64,000 bases of DNA from DASZFV01 sp035549075 (GTDB lineage: Bacteria > Myxococcota_A > Polyangia > Fen-1088): the NCBI GenBank assembly GCA_035549075.1, contig DASZRT010000068.1:62001-126000 (forward strand), written 5' to 3'. A program made the position numbers and the translations under genes. Shown piece by piece: positions 8,171 to 17,700 of this stretch; the first letter of the stretch is position 1; each line of letters begins with the position of its first letter. A model generated the notes under the pieces. That model did no database searches. It was not told the origin of the DNA and worked only from the letters and a program-made list of their open reading frames with translations.

Positions 8171-8793
8171 CCCAGGTTCATGTTGGCGAACAGCCCGAAG
8201 TCGTGGGCGCGGTGCTCGTACACCGTGCCGTCGGGCTGTCGAATCGCGACCTGGTTGCCGCTCAGCGTGGAGCCGACGTTCGGCCAGTAGCGGATGTTGG
8301 GCTGCAGGAAGAGGCCGCGCCAAATGGGGATCGTGTAGAAGAGCCCCGGGCCGATGCTGAAGGTCGTGTACTTGACCTCGACCCTGGGATCGAGCCCCGT
8401 GACCTCGTAATGGTGCGCCTTGAATTCGACGAGGGCGTGCAGGTTCTGCGTGAACCGGAAGCCGACGCCGAACCCGGTCGTCCACGGGACGCGGATCTTC
8501 ACGCCGGCGTCGCGCTCGGCCGACGTCAGCGCGAACCCGCCCACCTGGTTCAGGTCGAGGCCCTGCCCGTGCGACACCTCGAGCGCCAAGCGCTTCCACT
8601 TGTACTCGGCGGCGACGTTGCCGCCGCGAAAGAGCGTCCACTGGGTCAACCCCATCATCACGCTCAGCTGATGACCCTCCGTCCACGGGACGGTGGGCGC
8701 GGCGGCGAGCGTGGGCTCGGCGGGGGTCTGGGCGGCGGCCGGCAGCGAGAGCGAGACCATCACGGCAACGAGAGAAGCGCAGCGGATCATCAT
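8158..8793 (-). CDS. Small outer-membrane beta-barrel protein
   Basis: A 211-residue protein with a Sec signal peptide (LSLPAAAQ cleavage region near residue 22). Alternating hydrophobic/aromatic strands follow, and the protein ends in NLGYAF, the terminal aromatic signature recognised by the BAM machinery. Its length fits an eight- to ten-stranded barrel. Two adjacent ATGs (8793 and 8790) follow a near-perfect AGGAGG ribosome site at 8800-8805, which implies high expression. It overlaps the end of the epimerase-like gene by 13 bases, tail to tail. There is no specific family name and no evident channel or enzyme motif. Confidence 0.75.
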   Translation of the reverse strand: MMIRCASLVAVMVSLSLPAAAQTPAEPTLAAAPTVPWTEGHQLSVMMGLTQWTLFRGGNVAAEYKWKRLALEVSHGQGLDLNQVGGFALTSAERDAGVKIRVPWTTGFGVGFRFTQNLHALVEFKAHHYEVTGLDPRVEVKYTTFSIGPGLFYTIPIWRGLFLQPNIRYWPNVGSTLSGNQVAIRQPDGTVYEHRAHDFGLFANMNLGYAF

Positions 8794-8922
8794 GAGAACC
8801 TCCTTCGACTTGGTGAGAGCCGAGTCGAAGGTGCCGCGGCACGGTCATCGGGGTCTCGGCCGCCGCGGCCGTTCTTTTGACCCGAACGGCCAAGCGGGCA
8901 TGTAGGCTGCGGCCGCTCCTCG

Positions 8923-9927
8923 ATGAAGACCGGCGACAAAGCTCTCGTGACCGGGGCCGCGGGGCTCATCGGGTCGCACGTCGTCGACGGGTTGCTGGCG
9001 CGCGGGCGGGAGGTCGTCGCGCTCGACGACCTCTCGGGTGGATTGCGCGGCAACGTCGATCCGCGGGCGACGTTCGTCGAGGGCTCGATCCTCGACGTCG
9101 CCCTCGTCGACCGGCTGTTCGACGAGCACCGCTTCGCCTACGTCTTCCACCTCGCGGCCTATGCCGCCGAGGGGCTGAGCCACTTCATCAAGCGGTTCAA
9201 CTACCAGAACAACCTGATCGGCAGCGTCAACCTCATCAACGCGTCGGTGAACCACGAGGTCCGCGGCTTCGTGTTCGCGTCGTCGATCGCCGTGTACGGC
9301 CACGCGGCGCCGCCCGTCACCGAGGAGACGCCGCCCTCGCCCGCCGACCCTTATGGCGTCGGCAAGTGGGCCGTCGAACAAGAGCTGCGCATCAGCCGTG
9401 AGCTGTTCGGCTTGCGCTCGATCGTGTTTCGCCCCCACAACGTGTACGGCGAGCGGCAGAACATCGGCGATCGCTACCGCAACGTCGTCGGCATCTTCAT
9501 GAATCAGATCCTGCGCGGCGAGCGGCTCACGATCTTCGGCGACGGGACGCAAACGCGCGGGTTCAGCCACGTGTCCGACGTCGCGCCCGTCTTGGTCGAA
9601 GCCATCGAGCGCCCCGAAGCTTGGGATCAGACGTTCAACATCGGCGCCGACCGCGCCGTCACCATCAACGAGCTCGGCGAGATCGTGAGCCGCGCCATGG
9701 GCGTCCCCTTCAGGCCCGAGTATCTGCCGGCGCGGTTCGAGGCGACACACGCGCAGGCGTCCCACGCCAAGGCGCGCGGCGTGCTCGGCTACCGAGACGC
9801 CGTGCGCTTGGAGGACGGCGTGGCCGCCATGGCCGCGTGGGCGAAGCGCGTCGGCGCGCGCGAGACGCCGAGCTTCGGCGCCCTCGAGATCGAGCGCAAC
9901 CTGCCGCCCTCGTGGCGCGAGCGCTAG
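8923..9927 (+). CDS. NAD-dependent nucleotide-sugar epimerase (GalE/WbpP-like)
   Basis: A 334-residue extended SDR. The NAD loop TGAAGLIGSHV sits near residue 10, the catalytic Ser region reads FASSIAVYG, and the catalytic pair is in DPYGVGKW (YxxxK). RPHNVYGERQ and FGDGTQTRGFSHVSDVA are standard for UDP-glucose/UDP-N-acetylglucosamine 4-epimerases. It should interconvert UDP-sugars for surface polysaccharide or glycan synthesis in the cytoplasm. Exact sugar specificity is not decidable. It converges with the next gene so closely that the two TAG stops share the palindrome CTAG at 9924-9927. The divergent outer-membrane barrel gene lies upstream. Confidence 0.85.
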   Translation: MKTGDKALVTGAAGLIGSHVVDGLLARGREVVALDDLSGGLRGNVDPRATFVEGSILDVALVDRLFDEHRFAYVFHLAAYAAEGLSHFIKRFNYQNNLIGSVNLINASVNHEVRGFVFASSIAVYGHAAPPVTEETPPSPADPYGVGKWAVEQELRISRELFGLRSIVFRPHNVYGERQNIGDRYRNVVGIFMNQILRGERLTIFGDGTQTRGFSHVSDVAPVLVEAIERPEAWDQTFNIGADRAVTINELGEIVSRAMGVPFRPEYLPARFEATHAQASHAKARGVLGYRDAVRLEDGVAAMAAWAKRVGARETPSFGALEIERNLPPSWRER

Positions 9928-11093
9928 CGGTCGCTCGCCCAGCGGCGCAGCGTGCGGCTCACGCGCTCGAGGTGCGCGTCGCCGCGCACGATCTCTTCGT
10001 AGCCCGGGATGGCGCCCACCCACGTGCCGAGCCTCGGGTTGGGCGCGTCGGTCAAATACATCGTGGGCAGGCCCATGAGCGCGGGACCGTCCATGCCCGC
10101 CGTCGTGACGCCGAGCTGACCGACGAGGCCGTGCGCGCGCCGCAGATGCTCGAACAGCTGAAGCTGCGCGCGCCGCATGTCGGGCCCTTGGAAGACGGCG
10201 TCCTTCCAGAACAGCGTGAGATCGACGGCGCCCGCGGGCACGCCGCCGTCGCCCACCGCGTCTCCGACGAGCACGGGCACGAGCGCGGCATCGAGCGCGC
10301 GGCGCGCGAGCTCGACCAGCTCGGCGTGCTTCGTGTTGCGCTCGGGCTGATGCTTGCCGTGGCGAACCCAAAGCAACGCCGTCTTACGCGCCGTCGCGTG
10401 GCCGAGCTTACGGTCGGCCCATTCGACGACGGCGCGCGAGATGGGCGCATCGCCGAGGAACGCGGCGCGCAGACGATCAGCGGCGCCGAGACGGGCGCGG
10501 AACGCGTTCGCGACGATCTCGGGCAGGTGCTTGTTGGCGCGCGGGCGTGAACGCCACGGCTGCATGAGCAGCTCGAGACCCGCGTCTCGCAGGAACCGCT
10601 CGGCTTGAAACGTCTGCGGCTTGTCCGGCTCGAGCTGAATCGCGACGCCGTCGAGCACGCCGGCGGCCGCGAGGTACCAACCTTCGCCGAACGAGAACCC
10701 CGGATCCGCGTGGAACGTGTAGGCGTGGTTCCGCTCCTTCATGAGCCGCCGCGCGTCCATGGCAGCGGCTTCGGCCATGCGCGCCGCGGCCTGTGCTTTC
10801 TCACCCCCGAGCGCGAGCGCCAAGCTCGTGGCCTCGACGGCCGACGCCTCGGCGACGCCGACGATCTCCTCGACGCGCTGCCACCCGTCGTCGCAGTCGG
10901 CGCGCGTCGGCGCCCGCTGCGCGCCGAGCGAAAGCTGGCCGGCGCCGTGGCGCGCGTCCTGAGCTCGCGTCAGGAGGGCCTTCAGCAACGTCCACCGGCC
11001 CGCCGTGACCGTCTCGACGCTCGCGCCGGCGGCGATCGCGCCTCGCGCGAGCTCGATCGCGCGCGCGAGCTCGGCGCGGCCTTGGTCGTTCAT
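9924..11093 (-). CDS. Protein of unknown function, possibly glycosyltransferase-like
   Basis: I do not recognise this 389-residue protein with confidence. It has no signal peptide or membrane segment. The N-terminal half is rich in Ala-rich helices. The C-terminal third (LLWVRHGKHQPERNTKHAELVELARRAL..., then GMDGPALMGLPTMYLTD near the end) loosely resembles the donor-binding half of GT-B glycosyltransferases, where a DG...E/ALGxP segment binds the nucleotide. The neighbouring UDP-sugar epimerase makes a sugar-transfer role plausible, but this is inference. The ATG at 11093 is preferred over a GTG three codons earlier. Confidence 0.6.
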   Translation of the reverse strand: MNDQGRAELARAIELARGAIAAGASVETVTAGRWTLLKALLTRAQDARHGAGQLSLGAQRAPTRADCDDGWQRVEEIVGVAEASAVEATSLALALGGEKAQAAARMAEAAAMDARRLMKERNHAYTFHADPGFSFGEGWYLAAAGVLDGVAIQLEPDKPQTFQAERFLRDAGLELLMQPWRSRPRANKHLPEIVANAFRARLGAADRLRAAFLGDAPISRAVVEWADRKLGHATARKTALLWVRHGKHQPERNTKHAELVELARRALDAALVPVLVGDAVGDGGVPAGAVDLTLFWKDAVFQGPDMRRAQLQLFEHLRRAHGLVGQLGVTTAGMDGPALMGLPTMYLTDAPNPRLGTWVGAIPGYEEIVRGDAHLERVSRTLRRWASDR

Positions 11094-11189
11094 CGGCGGC
11101 ACGTTATCGCCTCGCCGTGGCGCGAACCACAGTCGAGATCAGCACGTGCTGTTTCGAGCGCGCCCTCTGATGCGGGCTATGTTTGCGGC

Positions 11190-11843
11190 ATGAAGACCGC
11201 CGTCATGATCGGGGCAACGGGGCTCGTCGGGGCGCAGCTCTTGATTCAGCTGCTGGCCGACGAGCGGTTCGGGAACGTGGTCGCGCTCGGGCGCAGGAAG
11301 ACCGGTACGGTTCACCCGAAGCTGGAAGAGCACGTCGTCGACTTCGACTCGCCGGCGGCGTGGGCGGCGCTCGTGAAGGGCGACGTCGCGTTCTCGTCGC
11401 TGGGCACGACGATCAAGCAGGCGGGGAGCCAAGCGGCGCAAAAGAAGGTCGACTTCGACTACCAGCTCGCGTTCGCCAAGGCGGCGGCGAGCAACGGCGT
11501 GCCGACCTACGTGCTCTGCTCGGCTTCGTCGGCCGACTCGAAGGCGCGCGTGTTCTATTCGCGCATCAAGGGCGAGCTCGACGACGAGGTGCAGACGTTG
11601 GGCTTCGAACGAACGCGCATCATGCGTCCCAGCTTGCTGGGTGGCGCGCGCGAGACCGCGCGCGGCGGCGAGAAGGTCGGCAGCGTCGTGTTGGGCGCGC
11701 TGAACGCGCTCGGCCTCGCGCGCAAGTACCGCGAGATCTCGGGCGCCACCGTGGCGCGCGCCATGATCAACAGCGCGCTCGATCCCGCGCCGGGCGCGCG
11801 CATCTTCACGCTCGACGAGATCTTCGGCGTCGCCGGTCAGTAA
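11190..11843 (+). CDS. NAD(P)H-binding atypical SDR (TIP30/YbjT-like)
   Basis: A 217-residue single-domain Rossmann protein. GATGLVGAQLL at residues 8-18 is the dinucleotide loop of atypical short-chain dehydrogenases, and YSRIKGELDDEV supplies a YxxxK pair. The length and the LCSASSADSKARVFYSRIKG stretch fit the HTATIP2/TIP30-like or NAD(P)H-binding family of bacteria, whose substrates are mostly unknown. It is cytoplasmic. It diverges from the unknown 389-residue protein (96-base gap) and its TAA overlaps the tail of the DUF4832-like lipoprotein gene by 7 bases. Confidence 0.8.
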   Translation: MKTAVMIGATGLVGAQLLIQLLADERFGNVVALGRRKTGTVHPKLEEHVVDFDSPAAWAALVKGDVAFSSLGTTIKQAGSQAAQKKVDFDYQLAFAKAAASNGVPTYVLCSASSADSKARVFYSRIKGELDDEVQTLGFERTRIMRPSLLGGARETARGGEKVGSVVLGALNALGLARKYREISGATVARAMINSALDPAPGARIFTLDEIFGVAGQ

Positions 11844-13513
11844 GCCAGCGTGTCGTCGTCCTTCAGCGTGTCGAAGCCGCCGAGGCCCTGCGTCGGGGGT
11901 TGCGTCGACCCCACGGCCACGCGGCCGAGCGGCGTGCGGCCGCCGCGAACGTAGTTGCCGTTGGCGAAGCGCAGCGCCGGCGCGTCGCCCGCCGGATCGA
12001 CGACGGCGACGGCGAGCGTGTACGTGCCCGCGGGCGCGTTCGGCTGGAACGTCCCGGACAGCGACGCAGGCGCGGCGCTGGGGAGCCAGCGCGTGACGTC
12101 GGCGTTGGCGAAGGTCGAGCGCCACACGACCTCGTGCGTGTCGTCGAGCAAGCTGATCTCGACGGGCCACGAATAGTAGAAGGGCGCGCTGCCGACGTTC
12201 GTGACGCTCAAGCTCACGTCCATCGACCCGCGCGGCGCGACGGCCGCCGTGAACGTCGCTTGTTTGACGACGAACCGATAGCCGAAGGCCTTCTGCAGCC
12301 GCGCCGCGTTCGCCGAGATCGCGCCGCCGTCTGGCGTGTACTGCGCGATCCAGCCGAGGCTCGATGCGTGCAGGCGCTGCACATAGCCGATGACGTAATC
12401 GGTGTTGGCGGTGCTCGACAGCGTGCCGTTCGGGCTGCCGCCCAGGTGCGATTGGTCGCCCCAATCGTAGGCGACCTCGCCGCTCAGCATCTGCGTGCGC
12501 CACACGTCGCGCGCGACGACGCCGGTGCCGCCGCCAGCGTTGTCGTCGTCGGGCAGCGCGAACGAGTCCCAGTAGAAGCCGACGTTCGTGTCGTTCGAGA
12601 ACGTGTTGGGGTAGCGCGCCATCACCTTCTTGGTCTTGAAGGCGGCGTTGAACGCGTCGCCGAGCGCCTGCTGGAAGTCGGCGGGGATGCGGTCGCTGCC
12701 GCCAACCTGATCCGGGTAGATGTTCTGCTCGCCCCACTTGCCCCACAGGCCCATCTCGACGGCGGCCACGCGCGGATCGCCGTCCCACGCTCCTCCGAGC
12801 TTGGCGACGAACGCCACGAGCCGAGCCTTCAGGGTCGCCGTCGCCCATTCGTTGGGCGTGCCGTCGTGCGCGATGTCGCCCCAGTATTCGCCCGTCCCCG
12901 GGTACACGATGACGACGCGGGGAATGACCTTGCGGTTGTGCGCGCGCAGCGTCGACCAATTCGCGTCGCTCCAGTCTTTGATCTTTTGCACGCCGTCGGC
13001 GGCGCTGCTCTCGAGGTCTGAGTACGCGATGTAGTGCTTGTACGTCGACACGTACTCGCCCTCGGGGAACGCGGCGTCCTGAATGTACCGAGAGGGCCTG
13101 AAGCCCATCATCGGGTTGCGGAAAGCTTCGGACGTCTCGGTCAGCGCGACGGTGATGGAAGGACCAGCGGGCGCGGTGCCACCTGAACCAGCGGCGCCAC
13201 CTGAACCAGCGGTGCCCGCGGCGCCGGAGCTGCCGCCCGTTGCACCTCCGCTGCCGCCCGCGTCGGCGGTTCCTGTCGCGCCGCCGCTTTCACCCGCGTC
13301 GACGGTGCCCGTCGCGCCGGCGGTGACACCGACGTCGGCGGCGGCGTCACGTCCGCCACCGGCGCCGCCGCTTGGCGCGCCACCGGCGCCGGGGTCGCCG
13401 GCCGTCGCGGGCGCGTCGCGTCCTCCGTCATCGCCGTGACCGTCGGGCTGCGACCGGCTGGTCGAGCAAGCGGCGATCAGCGCAACCCCGAACAGCATCA
13501 GCGACCTGCTCAT
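11837..13513 (-). CDS. Lipoprotein with DUF4874/DUF4832-like (glycosidase-fold) module
   Basis: A 558-residue exported lipoprotein (lipobox LIAAC, Cys16) with about 100 residues of Gly/Ala/Ser/Thr linker. The body starts with AFRNPMMGFRPSR, like the NP-x-GF opening of DUF4874. It continues with a TIM-barrel-like region (KVIPRVVIVYPGTGEYWGDI, VAAVEMGLWGKWGEQN) and a C-terminal Ig-like part (SLSVTNVGSAPFYYSWPVEISLLDD), as in DUF4832 proteins. These are thought to be glycoside-hydrolase-like, so binding or cutting of polysaccharide outside the cell is likely but not shown. It lies 56 bases downstream of the receiver-kinase gene on the same strand and probably has its own promoter. Confidence 0.7.
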   Translation of the reverse strand: MSRSLMLFGVALIAACSTSRSQPDGHGDDGGRDAPATAGDPGAGGAPSGGAGGGRDAAADVGVTAGATGTVDAGESGGATGTADAGGSGGATGGSSGAAGTAGSGGAAGSGGTAPAGPSITVALTETSEAFRNPMMGFRPSRYIQDAAFPEGEYVSTYKHYIAYSDLESSAADGVQKIKDWSDANWSTLRAHNRKVIPRVVIVYPGTGEYWGDIAHDGTPNEWATATLKARLVAFVAKLGGAWDGDPRVAAVEMGLWGKWGEQNIYPDQVGGSDRIPADFQQALGDAFNAAFKTKKVMARYPNTFSNDTNVGFYWDSFALPDDDNAGGGTGVVARDVWRTQMLSGEVAYDWGDQSHLGGSPNGTLSSTANTDYVIGYVQRLHASSLGWIAQYTPDGGAISANAARLQKAFGYRFVVKQATFTAAVAPRGSMDVSLSVTNVGSAPFYYSWPVEISLLDDTHEVVWRSTFANADVTRWLPSAAPASLSGTFQPNAPAGTYTLAVAVVDPAGDAPALRFANGNYVRGGRTPLGRVAVGSTQPPTQGLGGFDTLKDDDTLAY

Positions 13514-13569
13514 GCGTCGCCGACATGATACGTCGCATGCCCAAACGAGTCACGAGGCGACCCGCGTCG

Positions 13570-14739
13570 TCAGGCCCTCGCTCCGGCGCTCGTCGGCTCG
13601 CCCAGCGTGAACGTGAACGTCGCGCCCGCGCCCGGCGCGCCCTCGGCCGAAACCTTTCCGCCGTGGCGTTTGACGATGCGGTTCACGATCGCCAAGCCGA
13701 TCCCAGTGCCTTCGAAGTCCGTCGTCGTGTGCAACCTCTGAAAGGGCTGGAACAGCTTCGCGGCGTACTTGGGGTCGAAGCCGGCGCCGTTGTCGCGGAC
13801 GAAGAACGTCGAATCGTCGCCGGGGAGGACGCCGAGCTCGACGCGGGCCTCCTCGCGCTTGCGCGTGAACTTCCAAGCGTTGCGCAAGAGGTTCTCGAGG
13901 GCGATCCGCAGCAGCCCGGCGTCGCCGTAGACGGGAGCGCGCGGCGGGCAGACGAAGGCGACGTCGCGGGCGCCGTCTTCGGCGCGGAACTCCGCGACGA
14001 GCGCGCGAGCGACCTCCGCGAGATCGACCGCTTGGCGCTTGAGCTCGGCGCGGCCGACGCGCGACAGCTCGAGGAGATCGTCGATGATGAAGCCCATCCG
14101 CTTGGCGCCGGCGTGGATGCGCTCGAGGTAGTGGCGGCCTTGTTCGTCGAGGTGCTCGCCGTGGTTGCGCAGCAGCATCTCGCTGAACCCGACGAGGGGC
14201 CGCAGCGGCGCGCGCAGGTCGTGCGACACCGAGTAGTTGAAGGCGCTCAGCTCGGCGAGGGTCGCCTTGTGGGCCTCGATCTCGTCGACGAGGCGACGGC
14301 GGCTCACGTACAAGTCCAAGAAGACCTGCACCTTGCTGCGCACGACGTGCGGGTTCACGGGCTTGAAGAGGACGTCGAAGGCGCCGCTGGCGTAGCCGCG
14401 CAGGATGCCGTCGGGCGTCTCGTTCATCGCCGTGATGAACACGATGGGGACGTCGCAGGTCCTCGGGTTGTCGCGCGTGTGACGCGCCACCTCGAAGCCG
14501 TCCATGTCGGGCATCTGGACGTCGAGGAGCACGACGGCGAAGTCGCGCTTGAGGAGCTGGCGCAAGGCTTCGTTGCCCGACGGAGCGCGCACGATCTCGA
14601 CGGGCAGCTCGCCGAGCAGCGCCTCGAGCGCGAACAGGTTCGCTTCGACGTCGTCGACGATGAGCACGGCTGGACGGGGCGCCGCGCGGCCGTCGGGGCG
14701 GGCGCCTTTGCCGGCGCCGTTGGAGAGTGGCTCATTCAC
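13570..14739 (-). CDS. Receiver-histidine kinase fusion
   Basis: A 389-residue cytoplasmic protein. Residues 22-140 are a CheY-like receiver (acidic pair DD29-30, phosphoacceptor Asp73 in LLDVQMPDMDG, Lys126). A short coiled linker follows, then a HisKA domain with His173 in VSHDLRAP, and a HATPase domain with DNGAGF and GTGIGLAI. The ATPase type resembles phytochrome-like kinases. It starts at a GTG that overlaps the TGA of the giant hybrid kinase by four bases (GTGA), so both are made together. It can receive phosphate on its receiver, probably from the upstream hybrid kinase, and pass it on; no dedicated output regulator lies next to it. Confidence 0.88.
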   Translation of the reverse strand: MNEPLSNGAGKGARPDGRAAPRPAVLIVDDVEANLFALEALLGELPVEIVRAPSGNEALRQLLKRDFAVVLLDVQMPDMDGFEVARHTRDNPRTCDVPIVFITAMNETPDGILRGYASGAFDVLFKPVNPHVVRSKVQVFLDLYVSRRRLVDEIEAHKATLAELSAFNYSVSHDLRAPLRPLVGFSEMLLRNHGEHLDEQGRHYLERIHAGAKRMGFIIDDLLELSRVGRAELKRQAVDLAEVARALVAEFRAEDGARDVAFVCPPRAPVYGDAGLLRIALENLLRNAWKFTRKREEARVELGVLPGDDSTFFVRDNGAGFDPKYAAKLFQPFQRLHTTTDFEGTGIGLAIVNRIVKRHGGKVSAEGAPGAGATFTFTLGEPTSAGARA

Positions 14740-17700
14740 GCGGCACCTCCTTGTCGCTGCTCGTCAGGGTCTCGAGACAGCCGCGCGCCGATGAGCCCCA
14801 GCAGGCGATCGGCGTCGACCGGCTTCTGGAGGTAGGCGCTCGCGCCGGCGTCGAGGCACCTCTGCGCGTCGTCCTTCATCGCCTGCGCCGTGAGCGCGAC
14901 GATGGGCAGCGCCGCGAAGCGCGCCTCGCGACGGATGCGGCGCATCGCCTCGTAGCCGTCCATCTCGGGCATCATCATGTCCATGAGGACGATCTCGATG
15001 TCGGGGTTTCCCTCCAGCGCCGACAGGCCGGCGAGGCCCGTGTCGGCGACGTAGACCTCGGCGCCCTTCCCTCGCAGCAGCGCCGACAGCGCGTAGACCG
15101 TCCGCATGTCGTCGTCGACGACGAGCACCTTGCGCCCGTCGAGGCGCACGCCCGTCGCCGCCGCCCCGGACACGGTCTCGACGACGGGCGCGCGAGCGGG
15201 CGCGAGCCGGACGATGAACCGGCGCAGCTCCTCGACGAGGTGCTCGCGCGAGGCGCCGTCCTCGAGCAGCGTCGTCGCGCTCGTCGCCTCGATCGCGGCG
15301 CGCTCGTCGGCGGTGGGGACCCGCGAGGCGTAGACGACGATCGGCGGCGCGGCGCCGTTGAAGCGCTCGCGCACGTCGCGCAGGACGTCGAGGCCGGCGA
15401 CGTCACGCCCCGCGAGATCGAGGACGAGGCAGCCGTAGCTGCCGCGCTCGATCGCGCCCACGACGTCGCGGGCGCCGTCGAGCGGGTCGACCTCGACGCC
15501 TTCGCGCGCGAGGCTGCGCGTGAGCGAAGCGTCGCCGACCTCGGGCTCCACGACGAGGACGCGCGTCGGCGCGTCGGCGCGCGACGGCACGAGCAGGTCG
15601 ACGACGCGGCGAAGATCGCTGCGCGTCGTCGGCTTCATGAGGAACCCCACGGCGCCGAGCGACAGGCCGCGATCGGGCGCGTTGAGCGCCGACACGAAGT
15701 GCACGGGGATGCCCGACGTCGACGGGTGCGCGCGCAGCTCCTCGATGACGCGCCATCCGTCGATGTCGGGGAGCCGCACGTCGAGCACGATGCCGGCCGG
15801 GCGGCGCTCGCGCGCGAGCCGGAGGCCGGTTTGTCCGTCGGCCGCCTTCAAGAAGTCGAGGCCGCGCTCGCGCACGATCGCCGCGAGCACGTCGGTGAAC
15901 ACGGGATCGTCCTCGATCGCGAGGACGCAGGGCGTGCGCGCGGCCTCGCCGGCATCTCGCGGCGCCGGCGCGGCGCGCGCGAGCATGGGGAGGGCGCGCT
16001 CGCCCGTGGTCGACGCCGCGCGATCGAGCGGCAGCACGCACGTGAACCGGCTGCCGCTGCCGGGGGTGCTCTCCAGCTGGAGCTCGCCACCCAGCAAGCC
16101 CGCCAGCTCGCGCGAGATGCCGAGGCCGAGCCCCGTCCCACCGAAGCGCTTGTCGGGCGTCTTCCCCACCTGCTCGAACGGAAAGAAGATGCGCTCCTGA
16201 TCCTCGGGCGCGACGCCGATGCCGGTGTCCGACACGGCGAAGGCGACGGCGGCGTCGGCGCGCAGGTCGCCGCGGGCGACCCGCGCGCCGGCGGCCGGCC
16301 GCCCCACGTGCAGCGTCACGCGGCCCCGATCGGTGAACTTGATGGCGTTGCCGAGCAAGTTCTTGAGGATCTGCTCGAGCCGCCGGCCGTCGGTCTCGAT
16401 CGTCTCGGGCGCGTCGGCGTCGATCTCGACGACGAGCTCGAGGCCCTTGTCCTGCGCGAGCGGCTCGAAGACGAGGCGCAGCGTCGCCACGATCCGACGC
16501 AGCGCCACGGTGCCGATCTGGATGTCTTGCTTGCCGGCCTCGATGCGGCCGAGATCGAGCACCTGGTTGATGAGCGACAGCAGATCCTGGCCCGCGACGT
16601 GGATTGTGCGCGCGAACTCGATCTGCTTCTCGGTCAGGTTGCCGGCGGCGTTCTCGGTGAGGAGGCTCGACAGCAGCAGCATGCTGTTGAGCGGCGTGCG
16701 CAGCTCGTGGGACATGTTGGTGAGGAACTGCGACTTGTACGAGCTGATCGTCGTGAGCTCGACGGCCTTCTTCTCGAGCTGAGCGTTGGCGGCGCGTAGC
16801 TCGTCCTCTTGTTCGCGCAGCCGCATCGTCTGGCGCCGCGACTCGGCGAGGAGATCGCGCATGTCGTCGCGCGCGCGCGCGCCCGCGATCGCCACGCCGA
16901 GCGTCTCGCGGATCGACGCGAGCGCCTCGGTGTCGCGCGGCCGCAACTGGCGGAACGAGGCGAGCTCGAGCACGCCGCTGACCTGCCCGAGGTGCAGCAG
17001 CGGCAAGAGCGCGATCACGCACGGCTCGGCCTGCCCCAACCCCGAGCGAACGCGGAAGTAGCCCGGCGGCACGTCGGTCACGAGCGTGACGTCCTCGCGC
17101 AGGGCCGCCTGCCCCACGAGCCCCTCGCCGCGGCGGAAGCGGGGCGCGCCCGCGCCGCCGGACGGTTCGCCCGCGCCGTGCGCGGCGAGCAGCACGAGCT
17201 CGCCGGCGTGCTCGATGCCGTACAGGGCACCTGCCGGCAGCTCCAAATAGCGCGTCAAGAACCGCAGCGCCCGCGCCGCGAGGTCGGCCGGCGCGAGCTC
17301 ACCGCGGATCTGCTCGGCGAGGCCGACGAGCGCGCCCTTGAGCCAGTCGGATTCGTCGCGCTGCCGGCCGAACCGCTCGAGGCTGGCCGCCATCTGGTTG
17401 GCCTCGCGCGCGACGTCCTGCAGCTCGTCGTCGCCCGTCGTGGGGATCGGCCGCGCGAGGTCGCCGCGGCCGAAGCGCGCGAGGCCCTCCGTGAGGGTCG
17501 CCAGCGAGCGGAGCATGCTCCGCCCCAACCACACGGACAAGACGACGACGAGGCCGAGGCAACCGATCGCCGTCGCGAAGCGGAGCCGCCCCGCCGTCGA
17601 CTCGGCGCGCGCCGCCGTGTCGAACGCGCGCGTGAGCTCGGTTCGATCGAACGCCGTCGCGGCGGCGAGCCGCTCCGTCGCGCGCGCCTGCGCCGCCTGC

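Noticed and set aside
11183..13021. 612-residue plus-strand open frame
   Set aside because: Runs out of frame across a good SDR gene and antisense to a lipoprotein gene; no domain.
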